Shown here piece after piece: positions 13,883 through 23,400 of a DNA stretch of 42,590 nt (positions are counted from its first letter, which is position 1; every line of letters starts with the position of its first letter). The stretch is from a virus. The notes beneath the pieces were generated by a model. That model saw only the letters and a list, made by a program, of their open reading frames with translations. It did no database searches and was not told the origin of the DNA. The stretch covers positions 1 through 42,590 of the IMG/VR virus record IMGVR_UViG_3300006033_000595; one strand, given 5' to 3'. The translations under genes and the position numbers were made by a program.

Positions 13883-15336
13883 AGCCAAGACCTGATGCCG
13901 TCTCTCATGATCTGATCGCTCACCTTCCGGTTGCTGCGCAGCGTAGCCACAAGCTTGACATCGACAGTGCCAGGGCATATCACGTCGTAATAGGTAATTC
14001 TCTCGTGGATTTCAGAGCCGATCCTGTGATTCCTGTCGTCGGCCTGCTGGCGCTTCTCGGTATCGAACGAATTGGAGACGTGGATCACCGTGTCGGCAAC
14101 CTTGAACTCGTCGATGCCGATTCCTCCGGTGTCCGTGTTGCCGAGAAGAACCTTTCTGTCTCCCTTGAAGAAGTCCTTGCGGATGCGTATGCGCTCCCGC
14201 TCCGGTACGCCGCCATGGAACTCATGGAAGCTTATCCCATTGGCAGTCAGGAGCCTTGCCATCGCCTTTATTTCTGGAATAAATCGGCACCATACAACCA
14301 CCTGACCGGGGGCATTCTCGATGATATCGAGCGCATCAAGAAGCTTCGGGTTTCTTTCAGGTGGGATGATTTCGATGATCTTGTCGCCGTCCGTCATGTA
14401 TCCGCCAACGATCTGTTGAAGGCGGAGCATTTGAGTCAGCGCGATGGTCGCCGTCACCTCGTTATTGCCGATCTCGGCATAAAATTCTTCCCGCATCGTC
14501 TTGTATGCGGCTTCCTGCTCCGGCGTCATGTTCACGCGGTGCTTGATATAGACCTGCTCGGGAAGGTCGAGGCAGTCCTTCTTGAGCTTCCTGTATGACC
14601 ATCTGGCGATGCGATCCGACAGTTCGTCGAGATTCTTGTAGCTGAGAATCTGCCTGCCTTGAAACCCGCCCATGATGGAATAATGACTGCGAAAGGCGTA
14701 GAACGACTTGAAGCCTATCGCGTCCTTGTGGAGAAATTTCCCCTGACTGTAAATCTTCATTGGAGACTTGATGATCGGCGTGCCGCTGAGGATGCGGGCC
14801 ATCTTGCATCTGTCGCGCAGCTTGATGGCGAGCTTCGTGCGCCGTGCGCCGGGAGACCCAAGGCGCGTGCTTTCGTCGGCTCCGATCATGACCGAAAATT
14901 GCATACAAAATTCGGACAGAAACTCATAGAACCGAGGGACGAGCAGGGACTCGTAATTGATCGAGAGAATGACAAGCTTGCCCTCCGGGGCGTTGATCTT
15001 CTTCTCGAACTCTTTCCACTCTCTCTTGTCCTTGCCGGTCGGGGCAGAAGTCCATACGCCCTTGATGACGTTTTCATCACCGATATGCTTTGTTACCTCG
15101 TCCATTTCCCCATCTTCAAGCATATGTGGCCATGCCACCCAATTCGTCTTTACCGAGTTGGGCGAGATCACGATCAGGGCGTTGATCCTGTTCTTGACGA
15201 AACAGTTATAGGCCGCGTCCTTGAGCAGCATGCGCGACTTGCCGGTCCCCGGCTCGCAGAAATACGCAAAATATTCGCGATCCTTCGCAAGCTCGAAGGC
15301 TTCTGTCTGATGCGCCTTGTCCCTAAAGTTCGCCAC
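13879..15336 (-). CDS. SNF2/DEAD-box superfamily 2 helicase
   Basis: This 485-residue protein has the SF2 motifs in order. CEPGTGKSRM (Walker A, about 27-36) is followed by ALIVISPNSVKTNW (motif Ia). GADEST replaces the DEAH box, then LSGTPI (motif III). VVVWCRFIPEIK (motif IV), LLGNTDTGGIGIDEF (motif V) and QQADDRNHRIG (motif VI) complete the set. The domain order fits SNF2-type translocases. It would use ATP to move along or remodel DNA or DNA-protein complexes. The start is GTG. Both ends overlap neighbouring small genes. Confidence 0.9.
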   Translation of the reverse strand: MANFRDKAHQTEAFELAKDREYFAYFCEPGTGKSRMLLKDAAYNCFVKNRINALIVISPNSVKTNWVAWPHMLEDGEMDEVTKHIGDENVIKGVWTSAPTGKDKREWKEFEKKINAPEGKLVILSINYESLLVPRFYEFLSEFCMQFSVMIGADESTRLGSPGARRTKLAIKLRDRCKMARILSGTPIIKSPMKIYSQGKFLHKDAIGFKSFYAFRSHYSIMGGFQGRQILSYKNLDELSDRIARWSYRKLKKDCLDLPEQVYIKHRVNMTPEQEAAYKTMREEFYAEIGNNEVTATIALTQMLRLQQIVGGYMTDGDKIIEIIPPERNPKLLDALDIIENAPGQVVVWCRFIPEIKAMARLLTANGISFHEFHGGVPERERIRIRKDFFKGDRKVLLGNTDTGGIGIDEFKVADTVIHVSNSFDTEKRQQADDRNHRIGSEIHERITYYDVICPGTVDVKLVATLRSNRKVSDQIMRDGIRSWL

Positions 15337-15466
15337 GGCCTTTCAATCGCTCCCTGAGATAGTCAACGTATTCATCCTGAGAGTCGAAGTCAGGGTGAAT
15401 CATGCTCGATGATACATCGACACGCTTCCGTCTGCTTTTCTTCTTGTTGGGGTCAGACTTTTCCAT
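15323..15466 (-). CDS. Small basic protein
   Basis: This 47-residue protein begins MEKSDPNKKKSRRKRVDV and is highly basic at its N-terminus, then acidic (HPDFDSQDEYVDYLRERL). It overlaps the endolysin end by 14 bases and the helicase start by 14 bases. It could be a nucleic-acid-binding adaptor for the downstream helicase. There is no recognised family. Confidence 0.5.
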   Translation of the reverse strand: MEKSDPNKKKSRRKRVDVSSSMIHPDFDSQDEYVDYLRERLKGRGEL

Positions 15467-15881
15467 TGAACATTCTTTGCTCTGCCAGGCGTCGCCTTGT
15501 GAGGCCATTCAGGACAACCCCTCCCTGCTTGTTCCACCTGGGGAACTCTGCTGACGCGCCCTTGATATCGTTCGCGTTCAGCTTGTGCAACAGGGTGCAA
15601 TCCCTTAGCCCGATGTTATAGAAGAAGGATACGAGGGCGTCAAACTGATTTTGCGTGATATCGACCTTGACCATGCGGTTCACGCCGGCCTCGAAATATT
15701 TCAGGTCCACGGCGAAAAGGCTGTCGGCCTGGGCCTGAGAGATTTGCATCCCCTCATGCACTTCCGGCCCCGTATGGCCCCACCCGATGGTCCACCTGTC
15801 CTTTGGCGTCGGCTTGTACGCCTTGAGACGGCATTGCTCATATCCCTTTATGAACGCGATGCCCTCAGGCGATGTCGTCAT
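15453..15881 (-). CDS. Endolysin, T4-lysozyme-type muramidase
   Basis: This 142-residue protein belongs to the glycoside hydrolase 24 phage lysozymes. The N-terminus has GYEQCRLKAYKP then KDRWTIGWGHT, with the catalytic Glu at about 15, an Asp at about 28 and Thr at about 31. The Asp position follows the variant PTPxD arrangement rather than AYxD. Later, FDALVSFFYNIG and NGLTRRRLAEQRMF are the typical helices of the domain. It cleaves the glycan strands of peptidoglycan. There is no signal peptide or SAR segment, so it needs a holin for export. The start at MTTSPEG overlaps the phosphoesterase stop (ATGA). Confidence 0.92.
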   Translation of the reverse strand: MTTSPEGIAFIKGYEQCRLKAYKPTPKDRWTIGWGHTGPEVHEGMQISQAQADSLFAVDLKYFEAGVNRMVKVDITQNQFDALVSFFYNIGLRDCTLLHKLNANDIKGASAEFPRWNKQGGVVLNGLTRRRLAEQRMFNGKV

Positions 15882-17095
15882 TTCGTCCATGATACCCACT
15901 GAGCGCTATCCTTGTTTTTGCGTTCGTCAAGATGCACGGGCATCTGGAATGTAATCCCGTGCTTCGGATGCGTGATCCAGAGCGCTTGCTGTGGAATCTC
16001 GAAGCCGAAGTTGTTCTGATAGGCATATTCGTCGTAGCCCTTGAGTGATCCATTGACGACAAGCCGGGTCAACTGGATAAGTTGATGCCAGTGCCCCATT
16101 ATCATCGTATCATATTCCATGTCGATCTGGCCGTTGCGAGAACGCTTCTTGTGGTCCCCGCGCGTGATCGGGCCAAGAGCGCCGATCATGCTGTCGCCAC
16201 CACGGAACTGATCGCCATGGGTCAGAAGATATCTGTGATGATATACGCGATAAAGCGCGTCGGACCCGTCCGGGATCATGAAGGTCACGCGTGGCTCGCC
16301 CTGATAATGTCTGGCGAGAAGCATGTATAGCAGCCAGTCGAAGTTGGTCGGATTGCGCTGCTTCATCTGAATCTTGCGCGTGTTGCGGCCATGATTGCCG
16401 GAAACGCAGGGGACGAAGATTTTCGGGAAATGATTCAGAAGCTCGTCGATCATCCAGATTATCGCCCCGAAAAGGTCGATGACCGTTGGCATGATGGGGG
16501 CGTCGTTTGTCGCCGTCAGTTCTTCGTGGATGTCACCCGTAACCATATCGCCGCCAAGGGCCAGGATGAAGCCTTCATACTTCGGATTGGCGAAACAATC
16601 CTTGAGCAGGAAGACCGTCGTCTCCACAAGATTCCTCACGCGGGCGCGGGCGATCTCCATATTGTACTGATTGACGAAATTGATTTCAGAGGGGGCGACA
16701 ACTTCGCCCCAATGCCAATCGGAGCAAAACAGGGTCGGGATTCCGATGGATGATGGGTCGCGCCGCTTTATGAGCCACTTCGGCGTTTCTACCGGCTCGT
16801 TGGCAAGGTTGAAGATGTAGCGGCGTATCGCTGCGGCTGAAATGTTGACCCTTTCCATTTCGCGCAGTTGGCGCTCAACGTCCTTAAGCTGCGCCTTGAG
16901 ATCGACGCCGCTTGCATCGGCGGTAGGCATTTCCTTTTCTGCCCATGCCTTGCCCTCGTCTGTCGCGAGCCACGCTTGCGCCTTGCGCAGGCGGACCTGA
17001 TATCCGCTGCGCGATATCCCTGCAAGGTCGGCGGCGACAATCTGATTGTGCTTTGAGTCGCGCCACTGGATCAGTGTTTCCTTGTGGTTATTCAT
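15878..17095 (-). CDS. Calcineurin-like metallophosphoesterase with N-terminal HTH-like region
   Basis: This 405-residue protein has the metallophosphoesterase signatures in order: FCSDWHWGE (DxH), GGDMVTGDIH (GDxxxG), SGNHGR (GNH[DE]-like), LLTHGDQF, and MGHWHQ (GHxH). The first ~60 residues (HNQIVAADLAGISRSGYQVRLRKA) resemble an HTH domain that could bind DNA. The family hydrolyses phosphomonoesters or diesters with two metal ions; nucleic acid is a reasonable substrate here. Oddly, it lies between the spanin genes and the endolysin, with ATGA overlaps on both sides, so it is co-translated with the lysis genes. Confidence 0.87.
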   Translation of the reverse strand: MNNHKETLIQWRDSKHNQIVAADLAGISRSGYQVRLRKAQAWLATDEGKAWAEKEMPTADASGVDLKAQLKDVERQLREMERVNISAAAIRRYIFNLANEPVETPKWLIKRRDPSSIGIPTLFCSDWHWGEVVAPSEINFVNQYNMEIARARVRNLVETTVFLLKDCFANPKYEGFILALGGDMVTGDIHEELTATNDAPIMPTVIDLFGAIIWMIDELLNHFPKIFVPCVSGNHGRNTRKIQMKQRNPTNFDWLLYMLLARHYQGEPRVTFMIPDGSDALYRVYHHRYLLTHGDQFRGGDSMIGALGPITRGDHKKRSRNGQIDMEYDTMIMGHWHQLIQLTRLVVNGSLKGYDEYAYQNNFGFEIPQQALWITHPKHGITFQMPVHLDERKNKDSAQWVSWTK

Positions 17096-17325
17096 TGGCA
17101 ATTCTCCCGAACATACCTGACGGTATCGTTTTTCCTGTCGGCCAGCTTCCTGTACTCGCCGCGCTCAATGCGCCATATCCTGAGGGCCTCTGAAAGGCTT
17201 ACATCATTTTCCGGCAGGGGGGAAATCTTTTCTTCGATGGCGAGATCGGACGGGAGCAGGCAGGGCGTTCCGACCTGCGCACACCCTGCCACGAAAAGGA
17301 TAAGGACACATGCGAGCCTGCTCAT
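17092..17325 (-). CDS. o-spanin-like outer-membrane lipoprotein (Rz1-type)
   Basis: This 77-residue protein has a lipoprotein signal peptide (MSRLACVLILFVAGC) with lipobox VAGC and the lipidated Cys at about 15. The mature part is small, with a Pro-containing segment and a Tyr/Arg-rich helix (LRIWRIERGEYRKLADRK). It would be anchored in the outer membrane and pair with an inner-membrane partner to fuse membranes at lysis. It overlaps the upstream gene by an ATGA. The lysis location and lipobox support the call. It is not nested inside Rz as in lambda. Confidence 0.75.
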   Translation of the reverse strand: MSRLACVLILFVAGCAQVGTPCLLPSDLAIEEKISPLPENDVSLSEALRIWRIERGEYRKLADRKNDTVRYVRENCQ

Positions 17326-17648
17326 TCTGCGACCTCGTTCATCATCTTGAAAAAGCTGGCAGGCACATTGCAGCCCTGCCCGGCGTCGATCTTCCCGATA
17401 TCGGATTCTGTCTTTTCATCGACGGCCATTTCGCGCTCATGACGCTTGCCGGTGTCTTTCACGCCAGCGTCATATTGCCTTACGATGCTTTTCGTAACTG
17501 CCTCCGCCTTCTTGTCCTGGTTTCCGATAAGGCGGGAAATAGTCAGGCTATTCGCCAACGCGACTCCCAGGAGCAGGGCTATCGCCAGACTCCACGCGGG
17601 CACTGTCTTCTTGGCTACCCAGGCGCCAATACCAGCCAACCACCCCAA
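17322..17648 (-). CDS. i-spanin-like inner-membrane protein (Rz-type)
   Basis: This 108-residue protein has one transmembrane segment near the N-terminus (AWSLAIALLLGVALANSL, about 18-35). A charged coiled-coil-like periplasmic part follows (KAEAVTKSIVRQYDAGVKDT then GKRHEREMAVDEKTE), and a Cys-containing C-terminus (GQGCNVPASFFKMM). This is the topology of an inner-membrane spanin. The following gene encodes the likely outer-membrane partner. The start is a TTG, strongly supported by AGGAGG five bases upstream. The first ~100 bases overlap the end of the preceding membrane-protein gene. Confidence 0.7.
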   Translation of the reverse strand: MGWLAGIGAWVAKKTVPAWSLAIALLLGVALANSLTISRLIGNQDKKAEAVTKSIVRQYDAGVKDTGKRHEREMAVDEKTESDIGKIDAGQGCNVPASFFKMMNEVAE

Positions 17649-17814
17649 AGAGACCTCCTATATACGGAATAAGGAAAACGCTCATCTCGCTTACGCGAGA
17701 AGCAAGGCTGTCAGAAGAAATCCCAAGAACAAAAGCTGCGGTGCCAGTGGCGATAGAAGCCATGAATGCAGATACTGCCATTTTGCGGCGTACCTGTTTC
17801 CTGTTTTGCGCCAT
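17548..17814 (-). CDS. Small membrane protein, holin candidate
   Basis: This 88-residue protein begins with a basic N-terminus (MAQNRKQVRRK). Two hydrophobic segments follow, AVSAFMASIATGTAAFVLG and SVFLIPYIGGLFGVVGWYW, then a hydrophilic tail. The two-helix arrangement directly upstream of the spanins and near the endolysin fits a class II-type holin that permeabilises the inner membrane. The start is one base after the upstream stop, and the last ~100 bases overlap the i-spanin-like gene. The gene just upstream also encodes a membrane protein and could be the holin or antiholin instead. Confidence 0.6.
   Translation of the reverse strand: MAQNRKQVRRKMAVSAFMASIATGTAAFVLGISSDSLASRVSEMSVFLIPYIGGLFGVVGWYWRLGSQEDSARVESGDSPAPGSRVGE
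17654..17659 (-). promoter_or_regulatory. Perfect Shine-Dalgarno deciding a TTG start
   Basis: AGGAGG lies five bases before the TTG that starts the i-spanin-like gene and sits inside the coding part of the upstream membrane-protein gene. There is no ATG or GTG in a comparable position, so the site decides the start. The strong site with a weak start codon may tune lysis timing. Confidence 0.75.
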
Positions 17815-17815
17815 C

Positions 17816-18055
17816 TCATTGCGACCCCACCAATGCCTTGATCCCAAGCCACAAGGCACCGAAGAATCCCGTGGTAAGGACGGTAATTGCCGTTATGAAC
17901 GTAACCGATGCCGCCTTCTCTGTCGAGAGCCGCCAGCGGCGGATATGGCGCATGTCGGCAGGGGTGTCATGATCGAATCCAAGCCGATCGAACGCGCTTT
18001 CAATGGCGCGTTCTACAATCATCTGGACCTGGTCTTCTGAAAGCTCTGACATCAT
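17816..18055 (-). CDS. Small C-terminally anchored membrane protein (possible holin/antiholin)
   Basis: This protein has 79 residues from the first of two adjacent ATG codons, with TAGG upstream. The N-terminal ~45 residues are soluble and charged (SELSEDQVQMIVERAIESAF, DHDTPADMRHIRRWR). A single C-terminal hydrophobic segment follows (VTFITAITVLTTGFFGALWLGI). It precedes the two-helix holin candidate by one base. It could be an antiholin, a second holin, or a tail-associated membrane protein; the sequence does not decide. Confidence 0.6.
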   Translation of the reverse strand: MMSELSEDQVQMIVERAIESAFDRLGFDHDTPADMRHIRRWRLSTEKAASVTFITAITVLTTGFFGALWLGIKALVGSQ

Positions 18056-18075
18056 GAACCTATTGTAGTCGAAAA

Positions 18076-18288
18076 TCACGTTGTTGGAAAGATTCTGTCG
18101 ATATAAGAAACGGGGAACGTACGGATGCCATGGACAGGGAATGTCCGCCATACGTCGCCCCCTGTCAACAACGGAGGGGTGCTCCCCGTGCTGCTGACGA
18201 TGGTAGCGGAACTTGCATAGACAAGAGCGCCAAGCATCCCCTTGTCCATCGTGTTGACGGAAACATATCCGCCAAGAAAGCCAATCAT
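18076..18288 (-). CDS. Hypothetical small tail-associated protein
   Basis: This 70-residue protein has a start codon that overlaps the stop of the upstream spike-like gene (ATGA). The N-terminal part (MIGFLGGYVSVNTMDKGMLGALVYASSATIV) is Gly/Ala rich. The C-terminal part has the repeated phrases WRTFPVHGIRTFPVSYIDRIF. The context suggests a virion or tail-fibre accessory protein at the end of the tail operon. The family is not recognised. Confidence 0.55.
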   Translation of the reverse strand: MIGFLGGYVSVNTMDKGMLGALVYASSATIVSSTGSTPPLLTGGDVWRTFPVHGIRTFPVSYIDRIFPTT

Positions 18289-19658
18289 AATGCGTATGGC
18301 TCCCCGAACATGACGCGCCCATCGAGCCCCTGCCCGCTGCTCGCTTGCAGGAAATTGCCGGGGTGCAAATCAAAAGGAACCTGCGACGCTGTTTCGATTG
18401 GCGAAAAGACGCAGGTCCACAGGTAGGCGCTACCGGCTGACGCCCCTGTCCAGAGGGCGGGAGTCCCCGGCATGATGTCGGCGCTGTTGCAGATGCGCGT
18501 ATTGGAGCCGGGCGACAGGAGGTGCGCCCGGAGCATCCCGGAGGTCAGCGAGTACGCGCTGACGATATAAACCGGGACAACGACATTGAGGGGTGTTCCG
18601 CTTGTCACGTCGAAATATTTCCTGATGGTCGGGAAGGCATCCCGCGCGTCATGGTAGCGTTGGGCACTGGCGACGATGCTGCTGACCTCGAACACGGTCG
18701 CGGCCTTGCCATCGTGCAGGACAGAAGACACATAGCTGTCCATGTTGCCGTTGCCACCGATGATTCGCGGCCCGCCGCCATAGTAATCGTCAACGCGGAT
18801 GGCTGCGCAGTAGTCAACGCCGAGGCTGCCTATACCGAGATTAGGCTGAACGCCGGTCACGCGCTCGATCCACCTTAAATATGTTTGGCCGGTTGTTTCC
18901 TGGGGATTTCTTACATGCGGGCTGACGAAATACCCGATGCTGTTCGACTGCATCTCAAGCAGTCCGATATGAGTCGCCGGAGTGGCCTCGGTGCTGACAA
19001 GGCCGAAAGGGGCCGAACTCATGGAATGGATAACGACATGCCGAGCCGCGATACTAGGCGGGAAAGGAACGGTCGCGATGACATTGCCGACGCTGGAAAT
19101 GAACGTCACTTTTCCGCATAGGGCGTTCAATGTATCTGTTGTCCCATATGTATGAGGGCCATTATTCCCGAGAAAGACGATATTGTCGAGAACGCGGTCC
19201 TCTGCCGCCCCATGCAGACTTGACCACTGATTCGTGGCAGCGCCACCCGTATTGGCAAGGCAGAAGTTATAGACACCGCCGCCCCTTGGCAGGAGAATGC
19301 CTCGGCCATTTGCGTTCGATGTCGTCAGAAGCGGCATCTTGTATCCGTACACTGAATAAACATTCGTGGCGGGGAGATCGCTGTCCCATCCGGCGGAAAC
19401 GGCTGACAACGGGCGGATGGCATGAAATGGATCGCCAGGCTGCGGCCATCCGACGATATTGGCCCAACGCGTAAATCCGTCAATCGCCCAAGCCGGGCCA
19501 AGCTGCTGCGAACTGGTAAGGAACTCGTTGTGCGTATTGCGCACCCATGCCGTATCCCCCGGAGCGAAGGGAACGCTCAGGATGCTCGTAAAGGCGTCTG
19601 CGGGGCTAGTACCGTTATTCGCGCCAGTCGCCGAAGCGTCAACATAATAATCGGCCAT
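18285..19658 (-). CDS. Tail spike/fibre-like protein with beta-helix start
   Basis: This 457-residue protein begins with YYVDASATGANNGTSPADAF, a pattern common at the start of parallel beta-helix (pectate-lyase-like) proteins. The rest is rich in Gly, Asn, Ser, Thr and Val with short strand-turn repeats, for example DNIVFLGNNGPHTYGTTD. It is likely a receptor-binding or host-surface-degrading virion protein. It lies downstream of the tail hub gene and before the lysis genes, where such proteins normally map. No catalytic residues can be assigned by eye. Confidence 0.7.
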   Translation of the reverse strand: MADYYVDASATGANNGTSPADAFTSILSVPFAPGDTAWVRNTHNEFLTSSQQLGPAWAIDGFTRWANIVGWPQPGDPFHAIRPLSAVSAGWDSDLPATNVYSVYGYKMPLLTTSNANGRGILLPRGGGVYNFCLANTGGAATNQWSSLHGAAEDRVLDNIVFLGNNGPHTYGTTDTLNALCGKVTFISSVGNVIATVPFPPSIAARHVVIHSMSSAPFGLVSTEATPATHIGLLEMQSNSIGYFVSPHVRNPQETTGQTYLRWIERVTGVQPNLGIGSLGVDYCAAIRVDDYYGGGPRIIGGNGNMDSYVSSVLHDGKAATVFEVSSIVASAQRYHDARDAFPTIRKYFDVTSGTPLNVVVPVYIVSAYSLTSGMLRAHLLSPGSNTRICNSADIMPGTPALWTGASAGSAYLWTCVFSPIETASQVPFDLHPGNFLQASSGQGLDGRVMFGEPYAL

Positions 19659-20426
19659 TTATTTCATCCTGTCGAAAATCATTTTCAGGGAAACTGTGGA
19701 ATCCGAGCTTACCGTGATCGTACCGAATATGAGTCCGCTCAAGGTGCCGACCTCGGTGTTCTCGTAAGGCCAGCCTGCGCGGTCGAGGATTGTCGCAAGG
19801 CCACCGCTGACCGTTTCATAGAGGCGTTCCGATCCAACGCGGGCAGAACCGGAATGGAACGCGATGGTAACGAGGCTGCTGCCGATGGCGTTGACTTCGC
19901 GGACCCATCCATATTTGCCGGCGTCAAGCTCAAACAGATGTTGCGACCCGACGACCGCATCGACCGTCACGACTCTTGTAATCTGCTCTCTGGCCGTATC
20001 TTCCATGAACGGGTTGAAATAGACGCCCCATCCCCCGACACCAATCCCTACGCGCCGACTGGCGGCAGAGTATGAGCCGACAAGGTAGCCAGCAGGAGAC
20101 ACGAACATATCCTGTCCGGGAACGGCAGGAGAGTTTATGCCAAGAGACCGGACGATTCCGGTCATGAGGGCCTGCATGGTCTCGCCGGAATTGTGGGCCG
20201 TGAAGGCATAGGCGCTGGCGCGGATGTCGAGAGACGCCGGATCGAACGGGACGAAAAAATTTCCGCTGGATATCCAGAGGGCCATCCCCGTAGAGACATT
20301 TGTGCCGGCAATGCCGCTCACATGATAGCCTCGCTCAAGCAACGTGAAATTGGCGTTGAGTCCGCTATCCCAATCTGCCTGACCGGAAGTTTGAAGCTCA
20401 AGCTTGTTGTCGTTGGATATTGGCAT
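19659..20426 (-). CDS. Tail fibre-associated structural protein
   Basis: This 255-residue protein starts at MPISNDNKLELQTSGQADW, just one base after the tail hub stop. The N-terminal segment (DNKLELQTSGQADWDSGLNA, NFTLLERGYHVSG) resembles the start of phage collar or fibre proteins that attach to the tail tip. The rest is beta-rich with many Gly and Ser residues. It probably connects or extends the fibre next to the spike-like protein encoded downstream. The exact role is inferred from position. Confidence 0.65.
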   Translation of the reverse strand: MPISNDNKLELQTSGQADWDSGLNANFTLLERGYHVSGIAGTNVSTGMALWISSGNFFVPFDPASLDIRASAYAFTAHNSGETMQALMTGIVRSLGINSPAVPGQDMFVSPAGYLVGSYSAASRRVGIGVGGWGVYFNPFMEDTAREQITRVVTVDAVVGSQHLFELDAGKYGWVREVNAIGSSLVTIAFHSGSARVGSERLYETVSGGLATILDRAGWPYENTEVGTLSGLIFGTITVSSDSTVSLKMIFDRMK

Positions 20427-20427
20427 G

Positions 20428-23400
20428 TCAGAACAGTTCCACAATGCATGTTTCGCTACGGAGGGAATCGCCGTAAGAGTTGTGAGGGGTCATCTTGACA
20501 GCGAAATTTCCACTCCACAAGCCGAAGTCAGACGAGTTGGCCTCCCGCTGATAAGTCCAGAACCCGGTATTGACCGTCACGCACCTTACCACACTTTGCA
20601 TATCGGAAGAAAGAACCTCCACGCGATATGTCACGTCGAGGGTGTCGTCGGTGAAATGGCCGTAGCCGCTGGCCCCATTCCCGCCATGGCCGAACCCTTC
20701 GAGACGGGATGCGTCGCTCCACTTGAATGTCACATCGCAGCCGCCAGAAACGACAGATGTGCGGCCAATTGCCGGTGACGATGGCGAATGGATGACAGGG
20801 CTGTCAACGTATGCCGAAACGCGCGGCGGAAGCTGCGGACGCCAATACGTGCCTTGCACGACCCAACTTTTACCCTCGATCGAGGAAATATCATACCCCT
20901 GCCCCTGAAAGTTGTACGGGACGATCTTGTAGAACATTGTCGTTCCGATCTTGTCCTCGTTGATGGGGACCGTGAACATGCCGCCTCCGTGCTTATGGAA
21001 ATAAGCACCTGGGCTATGGGCCTGAACAACGGTGCCTCCCCATCCGCGAAACACCTTGTCGGCGCGATAGTGATTCTGGCCCATCAGCGTCAGACCCTCG
21101 ACAGCCAGCGCCTCAGAACCGGCGATGAAGACGCCAGCGCCAATGGCGCGACCGGACTGACTCACGTCGTCGAGCGCGTGAGTCTGCGCGAATGTCGAGC
21201 CGCTACCGGGCATCAGATAGAAATGGACGTACTGGACAACATCGACATTGGCCGGCAGGCCATCCTTGAACGCCCCCGATATGATATAAGGCGTCTGATC
21301 CTTGACGAGGGCATAGGTTATGTCGTCGGGCGACAGATACAGCCGCGCCCCCATGGTCGTCATGGCCTGGTTATAGCCGAAAAAAATATTCCCGTTCGCC
21401 GCATTGAACTCTTTTGGAAGCTCATAGGCGCGGAAGTCGAGCGGGGGCAGGGCTTCATCAGAAATCCCACGCGGCGGAGCAGGCTGTTGCGCATTATATG
21501 CGGGCAGGGAGCCTGTCGAAAAATAAGGAATCTCTGCAACGGCCTTGACCTGAAAACGGCCCGGCTTCGATTCCTTCCAGTTGACGATGCGGATTCGCTT
21601 GCCGAGGGACAGGTCTTCATGGAAGCTATCGACGAGAGTCACCACGTCGCCTGGTTCGAGGTCGTGATCCTTGAATCCGAGCGCAAAGTCATACACGTCG
21701 CGACCATAGAGATTCGCCCACAATGCCCGGTCTGCGATCTTGGCCGCTGTCGCCTCAGACATGACGAATTGCGGGGCGAACTCCTTGACGCGTCGGCCCG
21801 TGAGATCGACATCGACTTCATCGCTGACTTCGTAAATGTTCTGACGGTATGCCAAAGAGCGATCCAGATAATTCACCTTCACCGTGTTGAACGTGTCCTG
21901 ACGTGCAGCGCGTGACACGGTAACAGGAGGCGATCCAGGCTCGTCAACGACAAGGTGGTGATTGTCGATGATGCGCGGGCTGCCATCTGGATTCGAGACC
22001 GGATCGGAAGACGTGGCCACGACGCCAAAGCGGATGGTTCCGCCGCTCTCCGTCAGAAAGCCACCATAAAGGGCGAGCAGGTCGTTGATGACGGAAAGGA
22101 CAGGAGTCGGCCTGGTATAGGTCGTCGAGACAAGGATTTCTTCGTCAGCGCAATATTGGAGCGCTGCGGAATAGCTGTCCTGGTCGATATCCGAAACGGA
22201 GAATTGCGCACCGAAAACCGGACTCGTCAAAATCTGATAGACGATATATGGCGGGTATACGTCGTCCCCGCCGCCGATTGTGAGGGTGCCGAACCTTGAC
22301 ACGTAACGATAGTTTTTCGCAGACCCGCCAGATGTCATGAAGCCATGGACATGGACGGCGTTTGTCGCCTTGTCCCTGAAAACGGACAACATGAAATCAC
22401 GGTAGCCATCCACAGGGTTAGGCGGCGGGATGCCGAGGTCGTCGTTCGTGTAAAGAAGCGCAGCCTGACTCGCCATGTAGGAAAATCTCTGGAGCCATGC
22501 GTTCCACGACATCAGCCGGATGCGCGCGAACATTCTTGTCCACGTCGATGAGCTTGTCTCATCACGGTACAGTTTGAAGAATGCGACGATATGACCGTCC
22601 TCGACGAACTTTTCCGTATAGACCTGAGGATAATAGCTGTCGTTTGCATTGCCAGCGTTTCCGAACAGGTCTTCATATTCGTCAGGCAACGGCATGTTTG
22701 CTTCAAACAGGTTGTTGATGACTTCCGGGCCGCTGAACGCCTCACCGGGATATTCGCCATTGTAAAAGTGGTCATATGCGACGACCATGCCGTCAGGATA
22801 CGTTTCATAAAGGTCGCGGGCGAACTGGCAAATAGCGGCATTGCCGGAGCCGGGCTTGTGATATTCCATGTATGGCTTGTTGCGATAAAAGCATATCTTC
22901 GTTCCTTCGATGATAAACGGCCCCACGAGTTGCTTTGTCGGAAGGGTGAAGAAATAGCCATTATCCATCTCCGCCATGGACCCGCTTCCATCAGGGATGG
23001 TGAAGCGGTAAGGGAGATTGACGATAGGGACGGGGGATGACGCCGTATATGCGCCAGATACCATATCGGTCAGGGAGCCGACTCCGGGGATGACGCCGAT
23101 TGCATGGCTTCCGCCGTCCCCGCCTGTATCCCCCAGGATGAAAACGAAATCTTCCGGCGATTTGTTGCCGCCGCTATCCGCGCAATAAAATCCGAAGCGT
23201 CCAAATGGCGGCACGGTAAACTGCTTCTGCACATGATCGACGGCGGAAACGGGGACGCCGCCATCTACGGGGACGTAGTAATAGAAGTCCTGGTTAATTG
23301 TGGTGGTGGTGTTTGTCGTAATGACAAGTATATATTCGCCGCCAGCGATTGGGGCGACAAGCATAAAATTGCCAAGCGGGGAAGCGAACTCTCCGATTTT

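Noticed and set aside
20788-21915. A 375-codon plus-strand frame opposite the tail hub gene
   Set aside because: It is antisense to a well-supported tail protein, has no ribosome-binding context and no family motifs.
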